From assembly GCA_900547655.1 (NCBI GenBank), contig URHQ01000003.1:1-50771 (forward strand): a stretch of DNA of 50,771 bases, written 5' to 3'. The position numbers were made by a program, and so were the translations under genes. This DNA comes from an uncultured Collinsella sp. GTDB lineage: Bacteria; Actinomycetota; Coriobacteriia; Coriobacteriales; Coriobacteriaceae. Shown piece by piece: positions 16,325 to 24,379 of the stretch (positions within the stretch are counted from its first letter, which is position 1; each line of letters begins with the position of its first letter). Below the pieces are notes generated by a model. The model was not told the origin of the DNA. It searched no databases and saw only the letters and a list, made by a program, of their open reading frames with translations.

Positions 16325-17605
16325 TTACTTTTCAGCAGCCTTATTGAGAAAGCCGGAAACGATAGCAAACGCAGCAATCATAAGGTTGCAGGCAATGCAG
16401 AAGATAAATACTCCCCGGAATGACCCTGCCATGCCGTAAACCTTCATCATGACCGGCATTCCAAAAGCACCGACGACATAGCCCGCTGAGCAAACGATCG
16501 AATAGATCCTTCCAAAATCGCGTGATCCAAAGAGCGAAAGGAGAAGCATCGGCATTGCGGTTCCAACGATGGCGAACATGACATCGTTTACGCCGGCCGC
16601 GATGATGGAAACGGTCTCATTGCTTCCACCAATGATAAGAAGCAGGAAGGAAAGAATGCTGACACCTGTCCATGCGACCGTTGCTTTAATAGCGCCAAGC
16701 TTGTCGCATGTTTTGCCTACGAAGGGATTTAGGAAGATGTCGGAGAACGAAGCTGCCGAGACCATTAAGCTTCCTACGATGGGATTGAAACCGACCTCGC
16801 TTGCATAGGTTGGAAACAACTGGTTCATGCAGCAGGTGAGCTGCGCCACGCAAAGCAGGAGGACACAGAGAATAAAAGACGGCGTTTTCGTGGCATCACG
16901 TAGTGCCATGCCCGAAAGGGTATCTTCCCGCTCATCGACGCTGTGTCTCTCATGGGTTTCAGAGGCGGTCTCTCCGTACGGAAGCATGTTGCGATCAGAG
17001 GGTTTAAGGCGAATGATAAATGCACTCGCAGGTAAAATCATAGCTGCAGAAACGGCCGCAAGTACGATGTATCCCGTACGCCAGCCTTGTTGCTCGATAA
17101 CCAGCGTAATGACAGGGCTCAACAACAGCGTACAGAGAGAATTAACGCCCCAAGCAAGGCCGATGGCAAGACCGGACGATTTACTGAACCATTGGTCAAT
17201 AACATCGGACATGCAGACGCCCGTTGTGAATGAAAAGCAGATGCCGATCACCGCAGCGGAGACGATGAACATCCAGACTTCGGTGTAGAACGCCATTGCG
17301 GCGCCGGCGGCAATAAGGACGAGTTCAACGCAAATATGCCACGGTTTGCCTATTACTTTTGGAATGAAACGGCTCAAAAGTGGAAGTCCAAGTGCAAGGC
17401 CAAGAAGAATCGCAGTGAAATAGAAAGAGAAAGAGGTGTACTCAAAGCCCAGGTCTTCACATACTGGAGCAACGAATGAGCCGGCAATAATGCTATATGT
17501 GCCAGTCGTCCCGGCGGACATTAAGCCGAGCGCAATAACGACAATCCAAGCAAATGCGCCGCTCTCGCGAGGACGGTCTTTTTCGTCTGGTACGGTGAGA
17601 GCCAT
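16325..17605 (-). CDS. MFS carrier, OFA-like, paralogue of 11680-12945
   Basis: A 426-residue, roughly 12-helix carrier that is colinear with the first one. Shared stretches include LGLMSAGTTG, YSIIAGSFVAPVCEDLGFEY and MSDVIDQWFSKSSGLAIGLAW. It is transcribed alone, with its own promoter and terminator. The ATG at 17605 follows GGAG. An operator dyad overlapping its -10 places it under the same TetR protein, so it likely moves the same or a related compound, perhaps the other direction or the end product. Base composition is slightly lower in GC than the first copy, which argues against a very recent duplication. Confidence 0.85.
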   Translation of the reverse strand: MALTVPDEKDRPRESGAFAWIVVIALGLMSAGTTGTYSIIAGSFVAPVCEDLGFEYTSFSFYFTAILLGLALGLPLLSRFIPKVIGKPWHICVELVLIAAGAAMAFYTEVWMFIVSAAVIGICFSFTTGVCMSDVIDQWFSKSSGLAIGLAWGVNSLCTLLLSPVITLVIEQQGWRTGYIVLAAVSAAMILPASAFIIRLKPSDRNMLPYGETASETHERHSVDEREDTLSGMALRDATKTPSFILCVLLLCVAQLTCCMNQLFPTYASEVGFNPIVGSLMVSAASFSDIFLNPFVGKTCDKLGAIKATVAWTGVSILSFLLLIIGGSNETVSIIAAGVNDVMFAIVGTAMPMLLLSLFGSRDFGRIYSIVCSAGYVVGAFGMPVMMKVYGMAGSFRGVFIFCIACNLMIAAFAIVSGFLNKAAEK

Positions 17606-17643
17606 GGTCACTCCATTTCTATCGGCATTACATCCTATATGCC

Positions 17644-17680
17644 TACCGATAGGTATATAAACCAGGAGACTCTTCGTCAA
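17644..17680 (-). promoter_or_regulatory. Promoter and TetR operator of second carrier
   Basis: On the minus strand, TTGACG (17675-17680) and TATACC (17652-17657) are separated by 17 bases. The dyad TACC-GATA-GGTA (17644-17655) overlaps the -10 by 4 bases, an ideal repressor position. It lies about 40 bases from the start codon. Confidence 0.7.
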
Positions 17681-17710
17681 GCATTAAGCGGGGAAAGGGA
17701 GTTCTTAACG

Positions 17711-17722
17711 TGCCGAACGGTA
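17711..17722. promoter_or_regulatory. Upstream operator copy TGCC-GAAC-GGTA
   Basis: This is a one-mismatch copy of the TACC-N4-GGTA dyad, 56 bases beyond the promoter operator. Its spacer, GAAC, is the complement of the GTTC spacer found upstream of the deiminase operon. It may allow cooperative or looped repression. Confidence 0.5.
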
Positions 17723-17727
17723 ATTAA

Positions 17728-17782
17728 ACCCCGATTTCGCAAGGGTCTCAATGTGACAAGGGGGCTGTCCCTTGGTCACATT
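17728..17782. repeat. 55-bp repeat, copy 2
   Basis: 51 of 55 bases match copy 1 (11541-11595). Its last two bases overlap the stop codon of the ABC exporter gene (17781-17783), so the hairpin may double as that gene's transcription end. The two copies flank the whole deiminase/carrier regulon in the same orientation. Confidence 0.8.
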
Positions 17783-20700
17783 ATTCGGAGCGTAGGGCTT
17801 CCACGGGGTCCTTTTTGGATGCGCTGCGGGCTGGCAGCAGGCCGGCGATGACCGTCAGCAGCACCGATATCGCAATGAGCACCAGCGCATCCTGCACGGG
17901 CAGGCTCATCAGATTGGGCACCTGCTTGGCCGCAAGCGCCCAGGCATTGACCGGAAAGCTCACAAGCACCACGACGACAATAGCAAAGACGCCGGCAATG
18001 AGGCCTTCGATGAAAGTCTCGGCATTGAATACGTTTGCCACGTTGCGCTTTGATGCGCCGATCGCACGCAGGATGCCAATCTCCTTTTTGCGCTCCAGCA
18101 CGCTGATGTAGGTGATGATGCCGATCATGATGGAGCTCACCACCAGGCTGATACTCACGAATGCGATGAGCACCAAGCTGATGGTGTTCACGATGTCGGT
18201 TACCGAACCCATGATGATGCCCATGTAGTCGGTGTACGAGATTGCCTGCTCATCGTGGCCGGCGGCTTTGACCTGCTTGTTGTACGCATCGATGTGATCG
18301 AGCACGCGCTCCTTGGCCTCAAAGTCGCGCGGGAAAATCTTAACCGAGATGGGGTCTGCCTCGTCCGCATAGCCCAACGTGGTCAGATTATTGTTATAGG
18401 TGAGCTTCGACGCCTTGGCATAGCTCATCATGAGCGAACTCAGGTCCTCGGCGTCCATGTTGAAATGGATGGCACGAGCAAAGGCGCTCGCATCCACGCG
18501 CATGGCGCTTGCCAGGTTGGCAAAACTCGAAGACATCTGCGTCGCCATCTGGTCCATAAGCCCTGCTGCGCCCGCCTTGAGCTGGGACGATACCGTCGAT
18601 GCTATCTGCTCGCTGATTGCCTTCATCACCTGATCCATAGCCTGCTGCAGATACGGAGCCAGCTGCTTTTGCACATAGTCGGTCATCGCCTGCTGCAGGC
18701 GCTCGGCCAGGGCATCGCCGCCGAGCGCTTTGAGCTGGGCCAGGATTTGCTGGGCTGCGTCATCATGCTCAAGATACGTCGAGAATGCGGCAGCGAGCTT
18801 TGACGCGTCCTTAAGATCTTCGGGCGTCAGGGCCTTAAACTGCTCCGACTGCACAAAGCCCTCAAACAGCTGGTTGGCAAGCGTTCCCACCTGCTGCATT
18901 TGCTCGGGCGTGAGTTCCAGACCGTCAAAGATACCCGAGAAATCTGGGGTTGGCGCTTTGGCCATGATGTCGCCAAAGTCGATGTCCTTCCCAATGCCCG
19001 AAAGGTCAATGTCCAGCCCGGATAAGTCAATACCAGAAAGGTCGATACCGCCGGCCGCACCCGAGAGCGCAGATGTATCGAACGAGAACGCGTTCTTCAG
19101 CGCCGCCTCGTCCACGCTGAACATACTGCCCAGATCCACGCCCTGTTTGGCCTCGCCCTGCAGTTCATCGAAAGACTTGCCCGTAAAGACATCCGTCTCG
19201 GGATGCGCAAGCTGTTCTTGCACAATCTGCGAATTGGCGGCACGTTCCATAAGCTGGCGAGTCAGCGCATGCGTATAGGCAATGCCCGGAGACAATGCAC
19301 TCGCATTGGCCGTCTCATTAGGTCGCACCACGCCCACAATACGCACGTCAATACCGTCGGCAACTTTGGCCGTCATAAAGTCGGCGTCGCCAGACATGTC
19401 AGTCCACATGCCGGTCTCTTCGTTTTTGCGATAGGCATCGGCCGGCGACAACACCTTAAATGTCGTAGACAGCGCATCGTCGTAGGTAAAAACGGTGCCG
19501 GTCTCGGGCGTTTTGACCCCACCGTCAGCCGTCATGGCGCTGTTAACCAGGTCGTTGAGCTCATCGATATCCAGCGCACCGATGCTGTAGAGCGTGTAAT
19601 CGCCCACCGTTCCACGGCTCGAAAGCACCATTACGGCTTCGTTAGCAGACGTAGGCCAATGTCCCGCCACGACATCGTACTGGCTGTCGAGCAGGCTCTG
19701 GTCGTCGATCATCTCGTTAAAGACCGAGGTTCCCATGGATTCCATACTCACCGTTGCCGCCGAGCTCGCGCCGCCGCTCATGGCCTCGGTCATGGCGTTG
19801 GGCACCAGCCGGACAGGCTTCTCATCGCCCTTCCCGGCACGATAGACAACCGGCGATACACCGTAGCCGTACTGAATGGCGTTGACTTCTTTGTCAATAC
19901 CATCGCCGCCGTCGTCAAGCCATGCCCTAAAGCTCGTCATGTCGTTGGACTTAACGCTCGCAAACATATCCTTTACGGCCGTGACCACAGGGATCTTATC
20001 GGTCCCCTTAATGTTGCCGTCGGTGCCGTCGTCGGACGAACCCTCGTTCTTGGACGTATCGTCATCCGCAGCCCCCTGCCCGCCCATCATGGACGACAGG
20101 TCGTAGTCCTGCTTGGAAATGGTGAGCGGGTAGCTCGAGAGCGTATCCTCCTCGACCTTTTTGATGTAGCCGTTTACGCCGTTGGACAGCGCCAGAATCG
20201 CTGCGATACCGATAATGCCAATCGACCCCGCAAAGGCCGTCATGGCCGTACGGCCCTTTTTGGTCATAAGATTTCGGGCAGAAAGCCCCAGCGCCGTCAC
20301 AAAGCTCATCGAGGTTTTGCGCGTAGGCTTAGCCTCACGGCGCGTGGCGTCGGCGACATCGAAAGGATCGGAATCGTCGATAATCTTGCCGTCGGCAAGA
20401 TTTACGATGCGCGTAGCGTACTGGTGCGCCAGCTCCGGGTTATGCGTGACCATAATGACCAGACGGTCGCGCGCAACGTCCTTGAGCAGGTCCATGACCT
20501 GCACGGATGTGGTGGAGTCGAGGGCGCCGGTCGGCTCGTCGGCAAGGACGATCTCAGGGTCATTGATCAAGGCGCGGGCGATGGCCACGCGCTGCATCTG
20601 CCCGCCCGAAAGCTGGCTCGGACGCTTGTTAACGTGCTCGCCCAGGCCAACTGCCTCGAGCGCCTTGCGTGCACGCTGGCGGCGCTCGGCATGGCCCACG

Positions 20701-21035
20701 CCCGTGAGCGTCAGTGCCAACTCCACGTTTTCCAAAATGGTCTGATGCGGAATGAGGTTATAGCTCTGGAACACAAAGCCGATGCGGTTGTTGCGATAGG
20801 CATCCCAATCGCGATCGCGAAAATCCTTAGTCGAAATACCATCGATGAGCAGATCGCCCGAGTCAAAGTGGTCGAGTCCGCCGATAACGTTGAGCATCGT
20901 GGTCTTGCCCGAACCCGAGGGACCCAGAATGGCCACGAACTCATTATCGCGAAACGCCAAGCTCACGCTGTCGAGCGCTACCTGCGTAAACGACTGCGTA
21001 ACGTATCGCTTGCAAATATCCTTGAGCTCCAGCAT
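17781..21035 (-). CDS. Fused ABC exporter: ATPase plus FtsX/MacB-type permease with large external domain
   Basis: This 1,084-residue protein starts with an ABC ATPase: Walker A GPSGSGKTT at about 37-45, signature LSGGQMQRV, Walker B IVLADEPTGA. A helix follows at about 265-285, then a large extracytoplasmic region of about 600 residues and three C-terminal helices of the FtsX family ending in LLPARSASKKDPVEALRS. Such MacB/LolD-like fusions power movement of peptides, lipids or antibiotics at the outer face of the membrane. The external domain contains a short run of DLSG(I/L) repeats (about residues 665-685) and long helical stretches. The ATG at 21035 has GAGAGG upstream; a TTG at 21044 is too close to that site. 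Confidence 0.88.
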   Translation of the reverse strand: MLELKDICKRYVTQSFTQVALDSVSLAFRDNEFVAILGPSGSGKTTMLNVIGGLDHFDSGDLLIDGISTKDFRDRDWDAYRNNRIGFVFQSYNLIPHQTILENVELALTLTGVGHAERRQRARKALEAVGLGEHVNKRPSQLSGGQMQRVAIARALINDPEIVLADEPTGALDSTTSVQVMDLLKDVARDRLVIMVTHNPELAHQYATRIVNLADGKIIDDSDPFDVADATRREAKPTRKTSMSFVTALGLSARNLMTKKGRTAMTAFAGSIGIIGIAAILALSNGVNGYIKKVEEDTLSSYPLTISKQDYDLSSMMGGQGAADDDTSKNEGSSDDGTDGNIKGTDKIPVVTAVKDMFASVKSNDMTSFRAWLDDGGDGIDKEVNAIQYGYGVSPVVYRAGKGDEKPVRLVPNAMTEAMSGGASSAATVSMESMGTSVFNEMIDDQSLLDSQYDVVAGHWPTSANEAVMVLSSRGTVGDYTLYSIGALDIDELNDLVNSAMTADGGVKTPETGTVFTYDDALSTTFKVLSPADAYRKNEETGMWTDMSGDADFMTAKVADGIDVRIVGVVRPNETANASALSPGIAYTHALTRQLMERAANSQIVQEQLAHPETDVFTGKSFDELQGEAKQGVDLGSMFSVDEAALKNAFSFDTSALSGAAGGIDLSGIDLSGLDIDLSGIGKDIDFGDIMAKAPTPDFSGIFDGLELTPEQMQQVGTLANQLFEGFVQSEQFKALTPEDLKDASKLAAAFSTYLEHDDAAQQILAQLKALGGDALAERLQQAMTDYVQKQLAPYLQQAMDQVMKAISEQIASTVSSQLKAGAAGLMDQMATQMSSSFANLASAMRVDASAFARAIHFNMDAEDLSSLMMSYAKASKLTYNNNLTTLGYADEADPISVKIFPRDFEAKERVLDHIDAYNKQVKAAGHDEQAISYTDYMGIIMGSVTDIVNTISLVLIAFVSISLVVSSIMIGIITYISVLERKKEIGILRAIGASKRNVANVFNAETFIEGLIAGVFAIVVVVLVSFPVNAWALAAKQVPNLMSLPVQDALVLIAISVLLTVIAGLLPARSASKKDPVEALRSE

Positions 21036-21183
21036 GGACGGCAACCTCTCACACGCGGGCGCACTCGCCCGCTCTCCCCCGCCGTTCGTATCCGACGCGT
21101 TTGTCCTACTCTATCCCCATTTTTTGCCGCCACCAGTGAGGAATGTAACGAACCGGTCAAAAACGTCCAGAATGGCACCAAAA

Positions 21184-21209
21184 AAAGAGGTCCCGAACGG
21201 AACCTCTTT
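21184..21209 (-). terminator. Terminator after small membrane protein gene
   Basis: Arms AAAGAGGT/ACCTCTTT with a 10-base loop are followed on the minus strand by TTTTT. It lies between the 71-residue membrane protein gene and the ABC exporter gene, so the two are probably separate units. Confidence 0.75.
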
Positions 21210-21239
21210 ACGGCAGAGCTTATCTTGAAAGGCAGCGGA

Positions 21240-21455
21240 CTACTTCGCACAGCGGCGCGCGATAAAGTAAACGAGCCACTCAATAGCCATAAGGCCAATG
21301 TAGAAAAGTGCCCAAATGGCAAAACTGATGAGGCGTACTTCCGCTGTCTGTACCGCCCCGTGGCCATCAACTGTTCTCGAAAATAGAAACCCGCTAAAGC
21401 AGAGAAACAGCACCAGTTGAATGATTTGAAACGTTCTCCAGCCGTTGTCCTTCAT
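21240..21455 (-). CDS. Small two-helix membrane protein, unknown function
   Basis: This 71-residue protein has hydrophobic helices at about 9-26 and 43-66 and a basic C-terminal end (ARRCAK). GGGAGG lies 8 bases before the ATG, and a clear terminator follows, so the gene is likely real although I recognise no family. It is flanked by the ABC exporter and the TlpA-like gene on the same strand, without evidence of co-transcription. Confidence 0.7.
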   Translation of the reverse strand: MKDNGWRTFQIIQLVLFLCFSGFLFSRTVDGHGAVQTAEVRLISFAIWALFYIGLMAIEWLVYFIARRCAK

Positions 21456-21556
21456 AAGCGGCCTCCCAAGTCACACTGTCTGTGTCGGATTATATCCCGA
21501 AGAGGCCACTGCGCAGCACGCAATCTTCAATTTGCTTACGTATCTTTTACTGCATT

Positions 21557-22531
21557 TTACTGCTCGCTCTTCGCGAGCGCCTGATCGATAAGCTTGTTGA
21601 GTGCATCGCGCTGTTCGGCAGAAGTGATACCGCCAACGATCGGGTCTCCTACGATATTGCCCTTTTGGTCGATCACATAAGTGGTCGGGAAGGAGAACAG
21701 GTTCGACGTGAACTTGCCGGCATCGCTGTTAGACTTAAACCAGATATTCTTGTACGTTATGCCCTTCTTGCTCAGCACGTCTTTTGCATTTGCAATCTCG
21801 TCCTTCTTGCCATCGAGCGTAAAGGAATTGACACCCACGACCTGGCCGCCCTTCTCGGCAAGCTCCTTGTTGAGCTTCTCCAGATCGCCCAACTCCCCCA
21901 CGCACGGCTTACAGGTGGTAAACCAGAAGTTCATGACGGTAACTTTGTTCTTGGAGAACAGCTCGTCGCTGTTCACATCGTTGCCGTCCAGGTCCTTACC
22001 CTTAAAGCTGGGAAACTGTCCTGCTTCCTTGCCCGAGTCGCCCTCGGCAGATGTCATACCGGCAGTCGCGGCATCGACGCTGTCACCCGTACTCGGCTGA
22101 TTTCCACACCCCGGGAAGTCCTTTTCCAGACGAGCGAGCTTGTCCTCGATCTTCTTGATCTGCTGCGCCCCAGCCTTGAGCGTTTTGAGTTCATCGGCCG
22201 TAAAGGAATCCTTAGCCCCGTCTATGGTGCTCAGTAGAAAATCTCCGTAGTTGGTGCCGTCGCCGATCATCGCCGAGTCTTTATTCGCCGCATTGAACAC
22301 CTTGTCCCATAGGGCATTGTCTTTGGAAAAGATGTCGTTTTCCTTTTTCATCAGTTTCGCGTACAGCGCGGACGCCTCTTCGGCATTGGACACCTTCTTC
22401 GCCGTCAGCTCTGCAACCTGGGTGTCGCCGCCCGCAGCTTTGTTTCCCCCGTCTTTAGGCGCCGAGCACGCCACGAGGCTCAACGCCAGCACGGGCACCA
22501 TCAACAGTCCCGCAATTTTCGACAGTCTCAT
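21557..22531 (-). CDS. TlpA/ResA-like thioredoxin-fold lipoprotein
   Basis: This 324-residue precursor has a lipoprotein signal with lipobox SLVAC (C22). A charged helical region of about 140 residues follows, then a TlpA/AhpC-TSA-type thioredoxin domain (about 185-320) with active site TTCKPC, MNFWFTTC and cis-Pro in FSFPTTYVID. It would work on the outer face of the membrane, reducing or exchanging disulfides. GGAGG precedes the ATG. It lies 33 bases after the membrane polyferredoxin gene and completes the redox operon. The long N-terminal helical region is unusual for a simple ResA. Confidence 0.88.
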   Translation of the reverse strand: MRLSKIAGLLMVPVLALSLVACSAPKDGGNKAAGGDTQVAELTAKKVSNAEEASALYAKLMKKENDIFSKDNALWDKVFNAANKDSAMIGDGTNYGDFLLSTIDGAKDSFTADELKTLKAGAQQIKKIEDKLARLEKDFPGCGNQPSTGDSVDAATAGMTSAEGDSGKEAGQFPSFKGKDLDGNDVNSDELFSKNKVTVMNFWFTTCKPCVGELGDLEKLNKELAEKGGQVVGVNSFTLDGKKDEIANAKDVLSKKGITYKNIWFKSNSDAGKFTSNLFSFPTTYVIDQKGNIVGDPIVGGITSAEQRDALNKLIDQALAKSEQ

Positions 22532-22564
22532 GTTTTCCTCCGTTTTATCGAAGCTTATAGGTAC

Positions 22565-23476
22565 CTATTTGTTTTCGCAGGCTTGCGCGGTCTGTGCGGA
22601 CTTGCCGCCCGTCACGCCCAGCCCGTAGCGAAAGCTAATGGCATCGACGGGGCACGCACCCACGCATTTGCCGCAACGGATGCACTCGGCATGGTCGGGC
22701 GTACGCGTAACGTCCACGTCCATCTGGCACACCCTGGCGCACTTGCCGCACGAAACGCATTTACACTGGTCAACCTGAATCCCCAGCAACGACACCCTGT
22801 TCATGAGCGCATAAAACGCACCGAGGGGGCAGATCCATTTGCAGAAGGGGCGGTAGAACAGCACGCTCAGCACCGCAACCACAATGAGAATCGTGAGCTT
22901 CCAGGTAAAGAGCTTTCCCAGCGCGGAGCGGATTCCCGCATTCATGATGGACAGCGGAATCGCGCCCTCGAGCACACCTTGCGGGCAGATGTACTTACAA
23001 AAGAACGGGTCGCCCATACCCACATCGTTAACCACCAAGACAGGCAACAGCACCACGGTAAACAGCAACACGGCGTACTTGATGTACGTGAGCGGCTTGA
23101 GTTTTTTCGTGGAGAGCTTTTTGCCGGGAATCTTATGCAGAAGCTCTTGCAGCCAGCCAAACGGGCACAAAAAGCCGCATACAAAACGCCCCAACAGCAC
23201 ACCGATCAGAATGAGCGTTCCGGTGACGTAATACGAAAAGTTGAATTTAGACGAGCCCACCACCGATTGGAACGACCCGATGGGGCACGCACCCGCTGCC
23301 GCGGGGCACGAATAGCAGTTAAGTCCAGGTACGCAGACTGTTTTTCCCGCACCCTGATAGATGCTGCCCTTGGCAAAGTTTGGCAGGTGAATATTGGTGA
23401 CCAGCGTCGCCGCCGCCTGAATGAATCCGCGAAATCGGGCCAAAACATGCGACGCAGTGTTTTTTCTTTTATCCAA
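22565..23476 (-). CDS. Membrane polyferredoxin (NapH/CcoG-like 4Fe-4S protein)
   Basis: This 303-residue membrane protein carries CVPGLNCYSCPAAAGACPIG, FVCGFLCPFGWLQE, CKYICPQG and CKWICPLG between about four to five helices. It ends with two 4Fe-4S ferredoxin motifs (CVSCGKCARVC and CIRCGKCVGACP). It should carry electrons across or along the membrane. I place the start at TTG 23476: GGAG lies 10 bases upstream and the protein family begins there. The open frame further upstream is out of frame with the real upstream gene. The start overlaps the stop of the CXXC peptide gene by 8 bases, indicating translational coupling. Confidence 0.85.
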   Translation of the reverse strand: MDKRKNTASHVLARFRGFIQAAATLVTNIHLPNFAKGSIYQGAGKTVCVPGLNCYSCPAAAGACPIGSFQSVVGSSKFNFSYYVTGTLILIGVLLGRFVCGFLCPFGWLQELLHKIPGKKLSTKKLKPLTYIKYAVLLFTVVLLPVLVVNDVGMGDPFFCKYICPQGVLEGAIPLSIMNAGIRSALGKLFTWKLTILIVVAVLSVLFYRPFCKWICPLGAFYALMNRVSLLGIQVDQCKCVSCGKCARVCQMDVDVTRTPDHAECIRCGKCVGACPVDAISFRYGLGVTGGKSAQTAQACENK

Positions 23477-23615
23477 TTCCGATACACTCCAAGCACAGCC
23501 TAATTGCTTTGGCCAGCACGGCATCCGCCTCGCCGCGCATAACGCCAAAGCCAACCATGGCTACCCCAACGATCAGTAAAGCCACCTGCGCCACAGGCTT
23601 AATCGCTTTGAACAA
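23469..23615 (-). CDS. CD1871A-family CXXC membrane peptide (48 aa)
   Basis: This short gene begins at TTG 23615 with AGGAG 8 bases upstream and ends at TAA 23469-23471. The product is one hydrophobic helix (about residues 8-25), a short charged linker and the C-terminal signature KAIRLCLECIGIG. That ending matches my recollection of the CD1871A family of CXXC-containing membrane peptides. It leads the polyferredoxin/TlpA operon and overlaps the polyferredoxin start. I infer that the CLEC pair takes part in electron or disulfide transfer between polyferredoxin and TlpA-like protein. Its small size and non-ATG start make it easy to miss. Confidence 0.8.
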   Translation of the reverse strand: MFKAIKPVAQVALLIVGVAMVGFGVMRGEADAVLAKAIRLCLECIGIG

Positions 23616-23704
23616 TCTGACCACTCCTTTCGTTTCGCGACCCATTGGACCATACCGACTATAAAATCCGTGTTAAGCGTGAATGACTATGCAAGGAGAA
23701 CGTT

Positions 23705-24379
23705 ATGCGCATCTTGGTCGTCGAGGACGAGCGGGCGCTGTGCGATGCGATCGCACGCAGCCTGCGCAACTTGGCCTATAGCGTCGACTGTTGCTACGAC
23801 GGACAGGAGGCGCTCGACCTGCTGGGCATCGAAGTCTTTGACCTCGTGGTACTCGACCTCAACCTTCCCCGTATCGATGGCATGACCGTGCTCAGGGAAC
23901 TTAGGAAAACCGACTGCGAGACCAAGGTACTGATTCTGTCCGCACGTGGCGAAGTATCCGATAAAGTCGCCGGACTCGATGCCGGCGCCAACGATTACCT
24001 TACCAAGCCGTTTCATCTTGACGAGCTTGCGGCAAGGATCCGCAGCCTTACCCTCAGGCGCTTTGCACAAAGCGACATAGTTTTAACCTGCGGAAAGCTC
24101 CGCTTTGACACCAAGGCGCGCATCGCTTCCGTGGACAGTGAGGCTTTATCTCTTACACGCAAGGAAACGGGAATCTTGGAATACCTGATGCTTAATCAGG
24201 GGCGTCCGGTAAGTCAAGAGGAGCTTATCGAGCACGTTTGGGATAGCAGCGTGAACAGCTTTAGCAACGCAACCCGCGTTCACATCTCGTCACTCCGCAA
24301 AAAGCTACGCAGCGCTTTGGGATACGACCCGATTCGCAATCGGATTGGAGAGGGCTACGTTATGGAGGATGGCGAATGA
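23705..24379 (+). CDS. OmpR-family response regulator
   Basis: A 224-residue protein: receiver domain (residues 1-115; VVEDE acidic pocket, phospho-acceptor D51 in VVLDLNLPRIDG, Lys in TKPFHLDEL) and a winged-helix DNA-binding domain (about 125-220; LTRKETGILEYLMLNQGRPV, VHISSLRKKL). AAGGAGAA precedes the ATG. It is divergent from the CXXC/polyferredoxin/TlpA operon across about 90 bases and overlaps the kinase gene downstream as ATGA. I infer that it controls the adjacent redox operon. Confidence 0.92.
   Translation: MRILVVEDERALCDAIARSLRNLAYSVDCCYDGQEALDLLGIEVFDLVVLDLNLPRIDGMTVLRELRKTDCETKVLILSARGEVSDKVAGLDAGANDYLTKPFHLDELAARIRSLTLRRFAQSDIVLTCGKLRFDTKARIASVDSEALSLTRKETGILEYLMLNQGRPVSQEELIEHVWDSSVNSFSNATRVHISSLRKKLRSALGYDPIRNRIGEGYVMEDGE

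Noticed and set aside
23477..23554. Upstream extension of the polyferredoxin frame
   Set aside because: The extension lies over the CXXC peptide gene in another frame and has no family similarity; TTG 23476 has its own ribosome-binding site.
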